From: Lumbricus rubellus
Taxonomy: Eukaryota; Annelida; Clitellata; Crassiclitellata; Lumbricidae
DNA length: 64,000 nucleotides
NCBI GenBank assembly: GCA_945859605.1
Contig: OX243811.1
Span: forward strand, 32,084,713-32,148,712
Reading direction: 5' to 3'
Numbering within the stretch: the first letter of the stretch is position 1; every line of letters begins with the position of its first letter. Shown here in pieces: positions 11,316 through 22,579 of this stretch. Under the pieces are notes generated by a model. The model did not search any database. It was not told the DNA's origin and worked only from the letters and a program-made list of their open reading frames with translations. Position numbers and translations under genes: made by a program.

Positions 11316-11477
11316 TATCACGTAACAAAGTCTGAGTTGGAGACTCGGACGCTCAGTCTCACGGTTCTACACAACGATCGATTCGGACGAAATGATTTCC
11401 TCGGCGAAATCGTCGTTCCACTCGACTACTATTCGTTCGACAACACCGCGCCAGTCTGGCACAAACTTCAAGATCGT
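11316..11477 (+). CDS. Synaptotagmin-like protein, C2A last exon
   Basis: Exactly 54 codons, phase 0 at both ends, after TTGTTCTAG and before GTAAGA. It encodes SELETRTLSLTVLHNDRFGR then NDFLGEIVVPLDYY and WHKLQDR. In calcium-binding C2 domains loop 3 reads D-x-D-R-F-x-x-x-D. Here the first aspartate is histidine (L-H-N-D-R-F-G-R-N-D), so C2A probably binds calcium weakly or not at all, as in several Slp C2A domains. Confidence 0.9.
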
Positions 11478-11607
11478 GTAAGAAACGTTTACTACTACGT
11501 GGCTACGGGGTTGGTCTTTGGGGCCTCTGTGTCTATGACAGATTCGAGTGTTCGAAAGTAACAAGTCTGTTGTGTTCTGTCTGTTCTTTGCTTGTATGTG
11601 CACATGT

Positions 11608-11806
11608 TATAGCATCCCTTCAAGCAATCGCTACTCAGAGGCGTTCCCGAATGCAGAGCGGACACTGCATCGGAGTTTCACGCTGAAACACTGAGTAAAA
11701 TGTGAGTGAAGGACTTGCCCAAGGTCCTTACGTGGCGAGGTGGATTCGAACCTCGAACCTTCCGGCTTCAAGGCAACGATGCCACCACTACACCACTGCA
11801 CCCCCA
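11608..11806 (-). repeat. tRNA-derived SINE, near full length
   Basis: On the minus strand: A-box-like GGTGTAGTGGTGG, B-box-like GGTTCGAATCC, then the shared body and the tail CTCTGAGTAGCG. Same family as the copy at 16127. Confidence 0.85.
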
Positions 11807-11889
11807 CGATGTCGTTTGAGTCTAAACTTTATTGAAATTCATCTGTCATCTTGCTCCTGGTCTTCCTGCATGTGCACCCACACATACGG

Positions 11890-12190
11890 GGGCAAGAGGA
11901 TGCACGCTTTCTGCCCCCCACCCCACCCCGAAAATTTATAACTTTTTTACTAATAGTTTTCGGTTTCAGTAAATTTCTTCGTACTAAAGAACTAATTAAT
12001 GTTGCAAAAGATACTCAAAGTGAAACTGAGAAATTTACATTATTTTAGAAGCGCCTCTATGAAAATAAGCATGTTCAATTGTTCATAATATCCTGCACTT
12101 TGAATTCTTCAAGTAGGCTTATACAAATGGTTTCCTGTATATTTTTGTAGCCTCATCTGCCATGGGATGGAGGAGAGGGGGTAAGTGTTT
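11890..12190. repeat. Dispersed repeat, copy B
   Basis: Collinear with 940-1150: GTGAAACTGAGAAATTT, CCTCTATGAAAATA, CATGTTC. It begins with a C-rich block (CCCCCCACCCCACCCC). Class unknown. Confidence 0.45.
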
Positions 12191-13077
12191 GTCAACAATT
12201 ATTTTGCACAAGATGTCATTGTGGTGCATGTTTTGCCTGTTGCCTCAGTATGAATGGTTCAAATCCAGTTGCCTGAGATGAAGCCAACTTGCTGTTGTTG
12301 AGTCATTTCGTCCACAACAGAATTATGCATTGTGCAGCTGTTACATACAATTGGTCCATTACCATTGTTGTTTTTATAGCTATGATTATTATATATAATT
12401 ATTCCCTAGGTACCTAGCAAACGCAGTCGCTAAGAGTAATAGTATGATACGTTGTCTGTGAACTGACCAGACAATGAGGTGATATATGCTGAGACCAAGA
12501 AAGATAAAGTTGCTAACACTTCTTACAAGTATTATCTACCCCTTGATGCTAAATAGACTGCTAGAGGGACTGCTCTTCTTTCTTCTGCCATCACCTTTAA
12601 AATTACCCTTACCAGTTTGAAACCATTCCGAATCCACAGAAAGCATCATTTTGCTAAATCCAAACAGGTAAAGGTGGAAAGCCTGTCTTCAAACCTCTAG
12701 AGAAGCTTTGTGGAAGCCTGAGTTTGATGATGAGTCACTTGATACCAAGGCATCATGAGACACATTTCATAATCGAAGTGCCTGTGAATAAGCTGGTGCT
12801 CTGCACTGGCCTTCAAATGACGCTTTAGAAGTTTGAAGTTTATGATTATGATAATCTGTCAATTTAATTATGTTGCTGCTCATTTATAAACACTTAATGT
12901 ATTGAATGGTGGCCATTCACCAGATGGCGTTATATATTACAAGACCATCTAAGTATGAACAAGAGCAGGCTACTATTATAGACTTTATTTGACTACAAGT
13001 GCTAGATAGTATTGTTGCAATAAAAGAGAGCAGTGATACGATAAAGGTCTCATTACATTATATTACATTACATTACA
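12191..13077. other. Intronic sequence, no gene seen
   Basis: Within SYTL intron 11478-15287. A short (ATTAC)n tract at about 13053-13085 abuts the LINE relic. No open frame with protein-like content. Confidence 0.5.
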
Positions 13078-13344
13078 TTACATTAGGGGAGTAGTTGACT
13101 GTAAACAATAATGTGGCAAAAAACAGAAGAACCGTAATTTTGGGATGCCTGTTGGGCAAAGATGATAGCAGAGAGAAAGGATCAAACTGAATAGTGCCAA
13201 TGCCCACTTTGCTAAGACCAACTGATTGCAGAAGTTACAAGCTAGCCAGTTTAAGACATGAAACAGCAAATCTTTTTGTAAACACGTAAAAAGTAACTGG
13301 TGGTCAACAGTGTTAATGAGGTCAAGGTGTACTGCAGCACACAC
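13078..13344 (-). pseudogene. LINE reverse transcriptase fragment
   Basis: The minus strand encodes AAVHLDLINTVDHQLL, a decayed form of the RT motif-A block (LDLSKAFDTVDH-type) of CR1/L2/Jockey-like LINEs, then LNWLACNFCNQ (compare LxWLxSYLxNR) and CPTGIPK (compare xxxGVPQ). The YADD region and flanks are missing or degenerate. The catalytic aspartate of motif A is replaced, since NTVDH stands where AFDTVDH is usual. Long dead. Confidence 0.7.
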
Positions 13345-15240
13345 CTTTTAGTATCCATTTCAGTATCCATAGGCGCACTTGTAGCGGTATGGATGTGTTA
13401 CGGTGCCATATAAATTGCCGTTATTATTATAGATGAGGTCATAAAGGCAAGAGCAATTTCAGTGGAGTAGTGGGCAGTCTTTATGATAAAGCTAAGTGGT
13501 TAGTTAATGTTATGGTCGGCACGGTCACCTTATTTGTAACAATTAACATGCATGAAAACACTGACAATGGTGCTGCGCAGATTTTGGATTCATAACTGTG
13601 TCTCCTAACTTCAGTAAACCTGTTGGAAGACGAAGCTATGTGTTTCTCAATCTACATGTATCTAAAGAACATAAGTCCAACGATCTTTTGTTGATCATGG
13701 TTGTACAGATCTTTGAGTGTCTTGAGTAAAGGCATGACTAAGACAGAGTCCTGAAATGTGACGGAAAACAGCTTTCAGCAAAGAACAATTTGGACAAAAT
13801 GTGCAATAGATTAAGACGTAACAAGAAACCATGACTGGGGTAAGAAGGATGTAGTCAGTCAGAGACACTTTACACACAGACAATGTGACGACTAAAACGA
13901 GACAGGACTTTCAAACTGTTTACAGCCTTTCATCTTGGTTTGAACTTCAGGATATGCCATGTTACCAAAATGGTTGAAAATAATATTGCTAGATCTGTTG
14001 CACTGTAATGCAATGTGCAAGGCCTTGGATATTCATCAGTGCCATTTCTACCAACCCATACCACTAGGCCCTGACTAGGGCACTGACTCTGCAGTACAGG
14101 CATTGGAACTCATCACCATCGTCAGTGTCTGACCTACTTATTATTTTCGGCAATTACGACATAAGAATCTGTACCCAAAGTCTTGGTGTCTTCTTCATGC
14201 ATATTTTAAAAGTAAGGTGTGCGTCCGGCCACTCCTGTCAATCAAAATTAAATATTGAGTCTGGTCAGGGGTTCTTTTACCATCAGTATGTACTCATGTA
14301 TTAGAACACTTGTGTAGTGCCTTCTAATCGTAATCGTAATCTTGAGACTTCTACAGCACCCACAAAAGCGAAGTCGCGGGAACCAGCTTATTCACAGGCA
14401 CTTAATCAAAACAAAATCGATAGGCAGCGGGTCAAGTCCGGAGAGTCAGGCAGGCAGACAGATGGACGGCTAAGGTGGGTGATGTTTAGGGTTGAGATGA
14501 CGAGGGATGTGCGGAGAATCAGAAGAATCAGGATAGGATTTGCAGAAGAGCAATGTTAGCAATGAAGTTTCCACATATTCTAAGTAACTCGCAATGTCGT
14601 TCTGGCATGGCCACATGGCTACCTGAAAATCACCCAAAAGATGAAGTTTCCACAGATAATATTCTTGTTGCACAAAAGATATCATGGGGGCAATTTGTGA
14701 GATATTTAAAAGATCTGATACTGATTTAAAAGACGTGATTTTGAATGTCTACATGTATACTGATAGCTTAATCTTTTTACCTTGGTTCGCACTTAATATG
14801 TTTTATCCAAGCAGGCATGATGTAAATGACACGCGTCTTCCTGTGCCGAAGCCAGGAAAGTGAAGTAATTAATTAGCACCTCATATCCTTGGCTTCCCAT
14901 CTTTGATTATACTAAGAAGCTCCCTTGCACCTTTAAGTCTTCAAAGGGATTGTTCTGCATATAAGTGCATAATATTATATGCACTTTCAATAGTAAGCAT
15001 ATGCCACATGCTAAGGACTAAAGGCACAGACAGACACAGATAGATACATAGACATGCACACAAAGACAGACAGAGACAGACAGACAGACAGAGATGGTGG
15101 GAAAATTATTGGGATCTGACATTGGTCTCCTCAGATTTCTAACTTCATGCATAGAGTGAAAAAGTCAGATGCATTGATTCATCGAACCAATAATTATGAG
15201 ACTGGCTGATAAATAGTGTATACTATAAAATATAAATGGC
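13345..15240. other. Intronic sequence, no gene seen
   Basis: Continuation of the same intron. Short CAGA-type repeats at about 15060-15090. I cannot support any exon, RNA gene or transposon here. Confidence 0.45.
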
Positions 15241-15245
15241 CAGAT

Positions 15246-15270
15246 ACAATACAATACAATACAATACAAT
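15246..15270. repeat. (ACAAT)n tract next to a splice acceptor
   Basis: Five copies of ACAAT ending about 17 bp before the acceptor AG at 15286-15287, which leaves only TGTTCTGTCCGCACAG as a short pyrimidine-poor acceptor region. Confidence 0.9.
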
Positions 15271-15287
15271 GTGTTCTGTCCGCACAG

Positions 15288-15478
15288 AGTCCGACTCCTC
15301 TGTCGATGCTGACGTACAAGGGTGATCTCAGCGTTTGTCTGAAGTTCGTTAGTGCAGAGTACATCAGCGGCAAGAAAAGAGGGTTCGACGAAAAGGGCGA
15401 ATTGCATGTCATCGTGAAGGAAGCACGAAATCTGACGGCTGTTCGAACGAACGGATATTCAGATCCGTTCTGCAAAGG
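15288..15478 (+). CDS. Synaptotagmin-like protein, C2B first exon
   Basis: After CCGCACAG and before GTGAGA, phase 0 in and 2 out. It encodes the C2A-C2B linker (SPTPLSMLTYKGDLSVCLKF) and the first C2B strands (KGELHVIVKEARNLTAV, NGYSDPFCKG). The KGEL/HV-x-V-KEA-x-NL block is the usual C2B start in Slp and synaptotagmin proteins. In loop 1 the first calcium-binding aspartate is replaced (A-V-R where M-D is usual), while the SDP aspartate remains. Confidence 0.9.
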
Positions 15479-15908
15479 GTGAGATTTAGTTTTGACCGAT
15501 TGGACCAGGTGATCTGGAAGTTGAAGTATATATGACTTTGGATTAGGGTATGATTATAATCTTTGCTGTTGAATATGTTCATTGGGTTTTACGTATGTGT
15601 GTGGAGGTTCACCGGTGATGAAATTTTCAGTGGTCTGAACATCATTTGCTTACTGGACAGAACATTTTGTCAAAAGAACAATTAAGTAGACACTCTGTGA
15701 AAGATAGACTAGTAATTCTGAGCCGTAAGTTGCAATGCCATCAGATATTCAATATTTTCATTAATTCTAGAATATTCATTTTGGGTCAGAGACATCATAT
15801 GAGATTTTCCAATTATTTTTGGTGCTATATAAATATCCGATTGCATAATATATTATACTATGTGTCTTATTCTGATTGAACGTCGAATATCTTCCTATGT
15901 CGCTTCAG

Positions 15909-16117
15909 TTACCTCCTGCCGGACAAATCGCACGACGCAAAGCGTAAGAGTCCCGTAATCCGGCGTAACTGTAATCCGAAGTGGAACCACACGTTCGTTT
16001 TCGAGAACGTCTCGTGGGACGACCTTCAAGAGCGAAGTCTCGAACTCACGATCTGGGATCACGACCGACTCACGACCAACGACTTCCTTGGTGGCGTCAG
16101 ACTCAACCTTGGCGCGG
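15909..16117 (+). CDS. Synaptotagmin-like protein, C2B second exon
   Basis: Acceptor CGCTTCAG; one base completes the glycine codon. It encodes YLLPDKSHDAKRKSPVIRR, CNPKWNHTFVFENV, RSLELTIWDHDRLTTNDFLG and GVRLNLGAG. Loop 3 keeps all three aspartates (W-D-H-D-R-L-T-T-N-D). NPxWNHTFVFxxV and the polybasic strand are hallmarks of Slp C2B. The donor GTAGGT at 16118 is followed within about 10 bp by a SINE. Confidence 0.9.
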
Positions 16118-16126
16118 GTAGGTGGC

Positions 16127-16326
16127 GACAGGTGGTGGTGTAGTGGTGGTGTCGTTGCCTTGGAACCACAAGGTTCGAGGTTCGAATCCACCTTGCCGCG
16201 TAAGAACCTTGGGCAAGTACTTCACTTGCAATTGCTCAGCACTTCTGCGTGAAACTCCGATGCAGTGTCCGCTCTGCATTCGGGAGCGCCTCTGAGTAGG
16301 GAGAGCTTGAAGGGGCGCTATAACAA
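16127..16326 (+). repeat. tRNA-derived SINE, full-length reference copy
   Basis: A-box TGGTGTAGTGG at 16136-16146 and B-box GGTTCGAATCC at 16179-16189 fit pol III consensus. The body continues through GAAACTCCGATGCAGTGTCC to a tail GGGAGCGCCTCTGAGTAG and GGGGCGCTATAA. It starts about 10 bp after the C2B exon donor, so it must be spliced out with the intron. Confidence 0.88.
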
Positions 16327-16512
16327 GTGCACCTACAAACAGATATCTGAACTCTGTGCACTAATAATAATAATAATAATAATAATAGCAGTGATGACAA
16401 TTTCTATGGCACTGTAAAACAGCAAATGCTGTTTCAGGGGCGCCTCTATATACAAACACAAGAATGAAATCAGTCAGAGGTATGCCATAGAGAATAATCT
16501 TTATCAGATTTT

Positions 16513-16710
16513 GTGGGGTACCGTGGTGTAGTGGTGGGTTCGGTGCCTTGCAGCAGAAGGATTCCAGGTTTGAATACACCTCAAGCCACCGCATAGGAAC
16601 CTTGAGCAAGTCCTTCACTCGCTCGTGCGCTTCGGTGTGAAACCTCGATGCAGTGTCCATGCCGTAGTCGAGAGCGCCTCTGAGTAGAGAGCTTGAAGGA
16701 GTGCTACAGC
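16513..16710 (+). repeat. tRNA-derived SINE, second tandem-oriented copy
   Basis: Same layout as the preceding copy, more diverged: A-box TGGTGTAGTGG, B-box-like GGTTTGAATAC, tail GAGCGCCTCTGAGTAG. (TAA)n and (TAAA)n tracts follow the two copies, as is common for SINE tails. Confidence 0.82.
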
Positions 16711-16767
16711 AAATGCAATAAATAAACAAATAAATAAATAGATATCTGAAATCTGCGCATTAATCTT

Positions 16768-16815
16768 TAGCATACTCAAGAATCAGTATGCTAGTATACT
16801 CAAGAATCAGTATGC
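16768..16815. repeat. Duplicated short palindrome
   Basis: AGCATACT-CAAGAATC-AGTATGCT is a hairpin with 8-bp arms and occurs twice in a row. Confidence 0.85.
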
Positions 16816-17575
16816 TATGTTCAACTGTCATTCTTCAATATTCGATTAAGAAATTGATACTCAAGAATTTCATTTTCCTGCTCGTTGTGAACCAACTAGA
16901 ACTCAAAAGGCATAAAAACTCGTACACGGCATCTAAAGATTGAAGCACTCATAAAAAAGTTGTTACACAAAGCTTGCCATAGTTTCATTGCTCACTTGAA
17001 ATAACTTTGTTTCATAAACCCCATAAACGAGGAGCATAATTATTTGATTTGTTTAGTAGTTTTCAGAATCCAAATAATTTAACAGCCTTAGTGAAGCCAA
17101 TAAAATGCTCTATTTTTGGTGTCCTGATACATAATTATGTTTACCTTTAGAGGGAGAGTGTGTTGGATTTTAATGAAGCACTTTGGCAAAGATAACGACC
17201 TCTGAAGTTATGCATAGTTCAACAGTTGATTAATGGAGGGTGTGAAATGGGGGAGTAGCCTTGTGTGGTGCAATGCTTTTTATGAGGCATTTAAGAGCCA
17301 CTATGTTAACACTTTAGCACCGAATCGCATTGGTGTCCCAGTCATCGTTAGTGTACTCTAGTTATTAAATTAAGCATCACAGTTACTCTACTTTACCATT
17401 AACCCTCTATACATATAATTACCGTTTTCTAACTACACCTAACCATTGCCATACAGGCATAGCTATACCTTACAGGTAACTTACCATACCTGACTATTAT
17501 GTGACTAGACCTTATACTCAGCTTACTGCTATCTGACTATAATAAACCCTGAAGTTTCTATTGTAAATTTTGCAG
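16816..17575 (+). other. End of last SYTL intron, nothing else seen
   Basis: AT-rich unique sequence up to the acceptor ATTTTGCAG at 17575. Confidence 0.5.
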
Positions 17576-17715
17576 GTAAAAGTGATGGACGAGAAGTGAG
17601 TTGGATGGACTCAACACAGGAAGAGTCTGGACTTTGGCAAGCGATGTTGGACCGACCGAACTGTTGGATTGAGGGAACACTGCTTCTGCGAATCCACATG
17701 AATCAAAGAAAGTAA
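17576..17715 (+). CDS. Synaptotagmin-like protein, terminal exon
   Basis: After ATTTTGCAG, two bases complete a glycine codon and the exon encodes [38 protein letters not shown] and IHMNQRK, ending at TAA (17713-17715). W-x-x-M-x-x-x-P-x-x-W-I-E-G-T-L-x-L-R is the diagnostic C-terminal block of Slp C2B domains and separates this family from synaptotagmins. All eight exons sum to 1131 nt with unbroken phase. The 3' UTR follows; its end is not clear. Confidence 0.92.
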
Positions 17716-17808
17716 ATGAATCAGAGGAAGTGAATGAATCAGAGGAAGTGAATGAATCAGAGGAAGTAGTGAATCAGAGGAAGTAGTGAATCAGAGGAAG
17801 TGGTGAAT
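17698..17808. repeat. 18-bp tandem repeat spanning the stop codon
   Basis: The last codons plus stop (ATGAATCAAAGAAAGTAA) are followed by close copies ATGAATCAGAGGAAGTGA (two), one with TAG, then 17-bp versions. The first units keep the reading frame, so each ends in its own stop. Confidence 0.9.
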
Positions 17809-19887
17809 CGTCGTCGATCGTCCATCTCTCGTGACTCCAATCCACCTGTGTCTGTTTTGGCGTCAGTCGTTCTCGGAGTGAGCAAGTGAGCGCCCTTTTC
17901 CGGCAAGGCTTCGGTTGTGTGATCAGTCTACGTCTGGAGTCGTAATTACACCTGAGGCAGATCGAAGAAGATAATGTGCAGAATGAAAGTGCAAAGAGAT
18001 GGTTTTGAATTTAATGGACTTTGCAGATTATAATGTGATGGAAAACGCGGATGACACCATCTATCTTTCACCAGAGGTTGTTTTTGAAGTACAGGGAAAT
18101 TGATCGGTGTCAAGAAAAGCGTATATGCTGTACTGCAGTGCAGATTGAACATACTTGGTGCATCATTTGAGTACAGAAGAGAACAATATACCTGTGGCAC
18201 ATACTGAAAGTGTGATGGATTAGAGTACTTGGTACCTGGTGCGTAGCGGATCGTACGGATTGTTCAGTTGCAAAGCCTTTATCTGTATCGTCGTCGTTTC
18301 TGCTGTGCGTGCGTGCGTGTGTGCGTGTCTTTCTGAGTTGTGAAGTTCATTGGATAGAATTAGATAAACTAGAAGTTATCTGTGCCATTTATTCATTTCA
18401 TTCATTCTTTTCAGGAATTTATATGGAGTCCTTCCAAGAAGCCCACACAGAGGCACTCCCAGTTCAACCACCGTGATATAAAAATGGTCTTAATGAGCTG
18501 TATAAGCCATACATTGTATGACACTGCATTTCATAAATGTCATCTTCAGCCATCGGATTTATAATTTTGCATCATCTTTAGTCATTAGATGACATGGAAC
18601 AGTTCATACATGTGTCAATTGTGTCATCATCAACCATAAATAGATGATGACAATGACTACCATCTTAAAGGATGAATTTACAAGACCTGCAGTGTATTAT
18701 TGTCATTTGCAGCTGTAAAGTAGATGAGTACATCAATGTTTCAGGCATGAAATGTGCACTACCCTGAATTAAAGAGTTCTTTGTTTAGTTTTATAGATGC
18801 AGATGTATCAAAGGTTGTCAGAGTCATTTTCAAACACAAATTTATCAGATTACAATTGACACGTTGTGTTTTAGTTTGTGTAAGAAAAAAATAGATGCTC
18901 CAGACCAGATGAGAAAAACTACGCCTGTTTTTATCGTGAATTATTTAACATAAATGCACAAAAACTTTGCAGTCTTTGATCTAATTAATCTGATCTAAGC
19001 TGTTGAGCCTTTGGTAGTATGAGAAATGTACAGAAATAACTAGGGTCAGACTATGACCGACATGGAGTTTGGGTGGGGGTGGGGGTGAAATAAGACTTTA
19101 CCATGGAGTCTGGGGTTAAAGACTGGGGTTAAACTCCTTAACCCCATGGAAATTCTCACCTTGGCCTCTATAAGTGACATACATGTGTATCAAGAGGGCA
19201 GTCTGTCTGTTTGTCTGTCTTGAAATTGAAATAATCTATAACATGGGCTAACTAAAATAATCTTCAAATAATAATCCTGTCCTGGTTAGGATATGAATCT
19301 TCGACCAGTTGACTGATATTCCAGCTGACAAACCACGTACTAGACTAACGGCATTGAACGAACTTTCATAGAGAATTAGAAAATACCGCTTGAAACCAGA
19401 GATGAGAATGCGATGATTAATTATAATGGAAGACGTGAAGAACTGATTGGCGGCCGATCAGAGAGAAAGCAGACCGTTCATATCATTCACACGTCATAGA
19501 CTTCTCTTCGCGTTTTCTGTGTATACAGGTCGATCTTATATCTGCCCTGCTCATATGTCTGCCTTCAGCAATACGAGTTTCATTCATCGTAAGCAGACAA
19601 AAAGAAGATTAATAATGTTGCCCTACAACCCTCCTTAAAAGAGTGCTTGCTCCGCTTGAGATCTTACTTTTCGGCTCTGAAGGAATTAAGTGATTCAAGG
19701 ACAGGAGGTTGCGGCTGCTAAGGTTTATCCGACCCAGTTGAGAAGGGAAGCGAGTCTGGTTGCTAAGGCGATGATAGATCTAGCCTACATGTAAGAATTT
19801 ACTTGCAGCGTTTCCCGCCCATGCACTGCTTCCAATATCTAAACTGGTCTCTGCTGCGGATATATTAATATAATAGACATGGTTTCA
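17809..19887. other. Probable SYTL 3' UTR and flank, no other gene seen
   Basis: Mostly unique. Includes another SINE-tail-like piece (18413-18468: TTTATATGGAGTCCTTCC and AGAGGCACTCCC) and a G-rich run near 19075. An ATTAAA near 18767 is a possible poly(A) signal, but nothing singles it out. Confidence 0.4.
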
Positions 19888-20256
19888 CATAGGCGTAGGG
19901 GACATTTCAGCGTTGGGGGGGCAAAAATTAGATTTTTGGCCGAAATTTTTTTTCATCCGACCGAAATTTAAAGAAAAATTTCCGTTACGTTTGCCCGAAA
20001 ATTCTGACGACCTTTTTTAGTCATCCGGCCAAAATCTTCCGAAATTTCCCGTTACTTTTTACCCGAAAGGTATGACGACCTTTTTTTGTTCGGGCAAGTC
20101 TGATTTTTCGGGCAAGAAGACTCGGAATTTTTTTAAAAAGTACAATTTTTTAAAACTTTTTTTTATTTTTTCGGGTCTGCTTGCCCGAAAAATCAGACTT
20201 GCCCGAAATTTGGGGGGGCATTTGCCCCCCCTGGACCCCCGTCTCCTACGCCTATG
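19888..20256. mobile_element. hAT-like MITE, CATAGGCGTAGG ends
   Basis: TIRs CATAGGCGTAGG / CCTACGCCTATG are flanked by a perfect 8-bp duplication TGGTTTCA (19880-19887 and 20257-20264). The body has GGGGGGGCA / TGCCCCCCC subterminal blocks and T-rich runs, with no transposase. The 8-bp TSD indicates hAT-type (or another 8-bp-TSD superfamily) mobilisation in trans. Confidence 0.88.
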
Positions 20257-20511
20257 TGGTTTCATGATGAAACTTTCATCCAACGCAATGTTTCAATAAA
20301 CTGACTGGAGTATACATGTAGTTGAATGTTAATGCTTTGATTTATTGCGCAATTTCTTCGTCGAAATTAATCTTGTCCACAACCTTGAAAGTTCTGGAGT
20401 TTAAACGAGGAGCAGTCGGTCGTAAGCCTAGTGCAGAAGGTCACATCCAAGGACTGTCAGCCTTTGTCAGAGTCGTTGATACAGTATCAATGATACCGAT
20501 CGACCTGCAGC

Positions 20512-20818
20512 CATGGGCGTCCGCAGGAATTTTTCTAGGGGGACGCAAACTTTTAAATAATTGTCAAATGGTCTAAATTTAATGGGTGACAGTTTGAATT
20601 TCCTTATTACCACAAGAGAATCCTATAGCATACCTATACGTTATGCGCCTAAAGAAAGATATATAGGTTCAACTTGTAGAACGAATCGATATAATATTAT
20701 CACATCGAAAATCGCGTTGTAACAATCACAACCAAATAATCTAAATTTATGTGCAACTATGCGAAAAATCCAGAGGGGCGCACTTGCGCCCCCTTGCGCC
20801 CCGCTGCGGACGCCCATG
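20512..20818. mobile_element. hAT-like MITE, CATGGGCGTCCGCAGG ends
   Basis: TIRs CATGGGCGTCCGCAGG / CTGCGGACGCCCATG lie between perfect 8-bp duplications CCTGCAGC (20504-20511 and 20819-20826). 307 bp, AT-rich centre, no coding capacity. Confidence 0.9.
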
Positions 20819-21801
20819 CCTGCAGCATACATTCGTTGGATCGAGTAGTTGGAGCAATAGGAAGCCCCGTTTCCAATTTAATAACTTTAGGCTTTCGAAA
20901 TACCGGTACACGAGTTAACATGACACTTTCACACTAAGGTTCTACAAGGAAGGCTAACTCGGAACTCCCTTTAGCACGTACACGTACGGGGCTATTCAAT
21001 AAACAGTAGACCTAGGCCTATAGACTATATGATGTTGTCTTGGCTAGTCTGCATGGGATATAATATATATGCGTATAGGCTATTCTTGCATATTCTTGTT
21101 GGAAACTTAGCCTACATTCCAATTCCAAATGTATGGCCCACTGACGCCTACACATTTTCTATAGCGGCCACGATGCTGGTCATTTCAACGAACTAATCGG
21201 ATCAAACCCCTCGCCACCCAATTAAGCGATTGCCTTTGTGAATGCCAATGGGCAACTCGCCAAATACGTAGGGGAGATAGGTACCGAAATAACCACGTAC
21301 TGAAATAACCAACGACTTTTTGTCTCTTTTGCGCTTCCGTATTCGGCTCTAATAATCTTGATGTGTGTTCTTTGTTGACATACTTTAGTTGTAACCAATT
21401 TTGACATCAAAACATAGTGGAAGAAAATTTTTATAGCTCTTATTGTTTTTCCGCTGTCAATTGTAATTTTTAGGCTTTTAAATTTTTTAAAGTTTGCCGT
21501 GGATATTTTAAGGGTATGTTGCTGCAAATTTGTATTTGCAACCATTAATGATCAATCTAATAACACAACTATTAATGATATCCAAATTTCGCGCATGATA
21601 TCGAGTTTTGTAATTTAATTTTAAATGGTGCTTGTCGTACTGAAATAACCAGGTTTTGTGGTACCGAAATAACCGGTTATTTCGGTACCGCTGGTTATTT
21701 CATTACAATTTTGACTATTACAGCTTTCAATATCGATAGATATCATGAATCGACAGCTAGCCTTTAACATCATGTTGTTAACTTTAAAGGCTGTTGGTTA
21801 T

Positions 21802-21871
21802 TATTATTATTAAATTATTATTATTATTATTATTTTCTTCATTATTGTTGTTATTATTATTATTATTATTA

Positions 21872-21917
<46 letters not shown>

Positions 21918-22069
21918 GGATCTGTTATTTTTATATTATTATTATTATTATTACTAAGATTATTAAGATTATTATTTCTATTCTTATTATTATTATTATT
22001 ATTTTGGATCTATAAATTATTCTTATTATTATTATTAAGGTTATTATTATTAAGATTATTATTATCATT
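21802..22069. repeat. (ATT)n microsatellite, left part of a split array
   Basis: Long ATT/TAA tract with small interruptions. It resumes at 28459, after the gypsy-like element, so the retroelement landed inside it. Confidence 0.95.
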
Positions 22070-22579
22070 TGTAAGCTAATTTAATCAGTGCACGACGATT
22101 GTCGTACAGCGACGCAGGTAGGCCAACTGCAAATTGGCGCGCGGCGTCTGGACAGGTGGTTGTCTGGACAGCGCGTGATGTCTAGACGAGCGTACGTTGA
22201 GTGTACAAGGAGGGAGTGGAAGTGAAGAAGGAGTGTTGTGTGTTGAGAGCTGTTGAGATAGGCTGTAATAGTTGTTGTTGAGTTGCGATAGAGTAGACTG
22301 ATGAAGGTAGTAGTCGTGTAGTTGTTATGATAACGCAAGTGTAGTCATTGTTGTGTTGTTGCTGATCGTTTTACTTTACATCGGATTTTGGAGTATAATA
22401 AGAAGACTTAAACACGTCGTCGTTGTTGGTTACAAAACAGTGAAAGTCTGTAGATTCTTTACCTAGCCATTTAGCTAATGAAACAGTTATCTAGGGATAG
22501 GCCTATGCTACCACGAACTTATACGAAGAAGCTTCCGAAGAGACTGATAGGAGGAGGTGATCACAAGGAGGTTATCACA
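22070..22579 (+). repeat. 5' LTR, gypsy-like copy 1
   Basis: Starts TGTAAGCTAATTTAATCAG and ends GGAGGTTATCACA. A TATA-like TATAATA lies at about 22394-22400. The following TTTGGTGTCGTTGCGG starts the leader; its TGG is where a tRNA 3' CCA would pair, so it is the likely primer-binding site. Confidence 0.92.

Noticed and set aside
16127..16200. True tRNA gene
   Set aside because: A and B boxes are present, but there is no closed cloverleaf or 3' acceptor stem, and the same SINE body follows in several copies.
21222..21545. 107-residue minus-strand frame in the left arm of the GTACCGAAATAACC element
   Set aside because: Lys/Thr/Ile-rich with no transposase motif; runs across the TIR border.
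22081..22338. 85-residue frame seen in all four gypsy-like LTRs
   Set aside because: Antisense within the LTR; conserved only because the LTRs are copies of each other.
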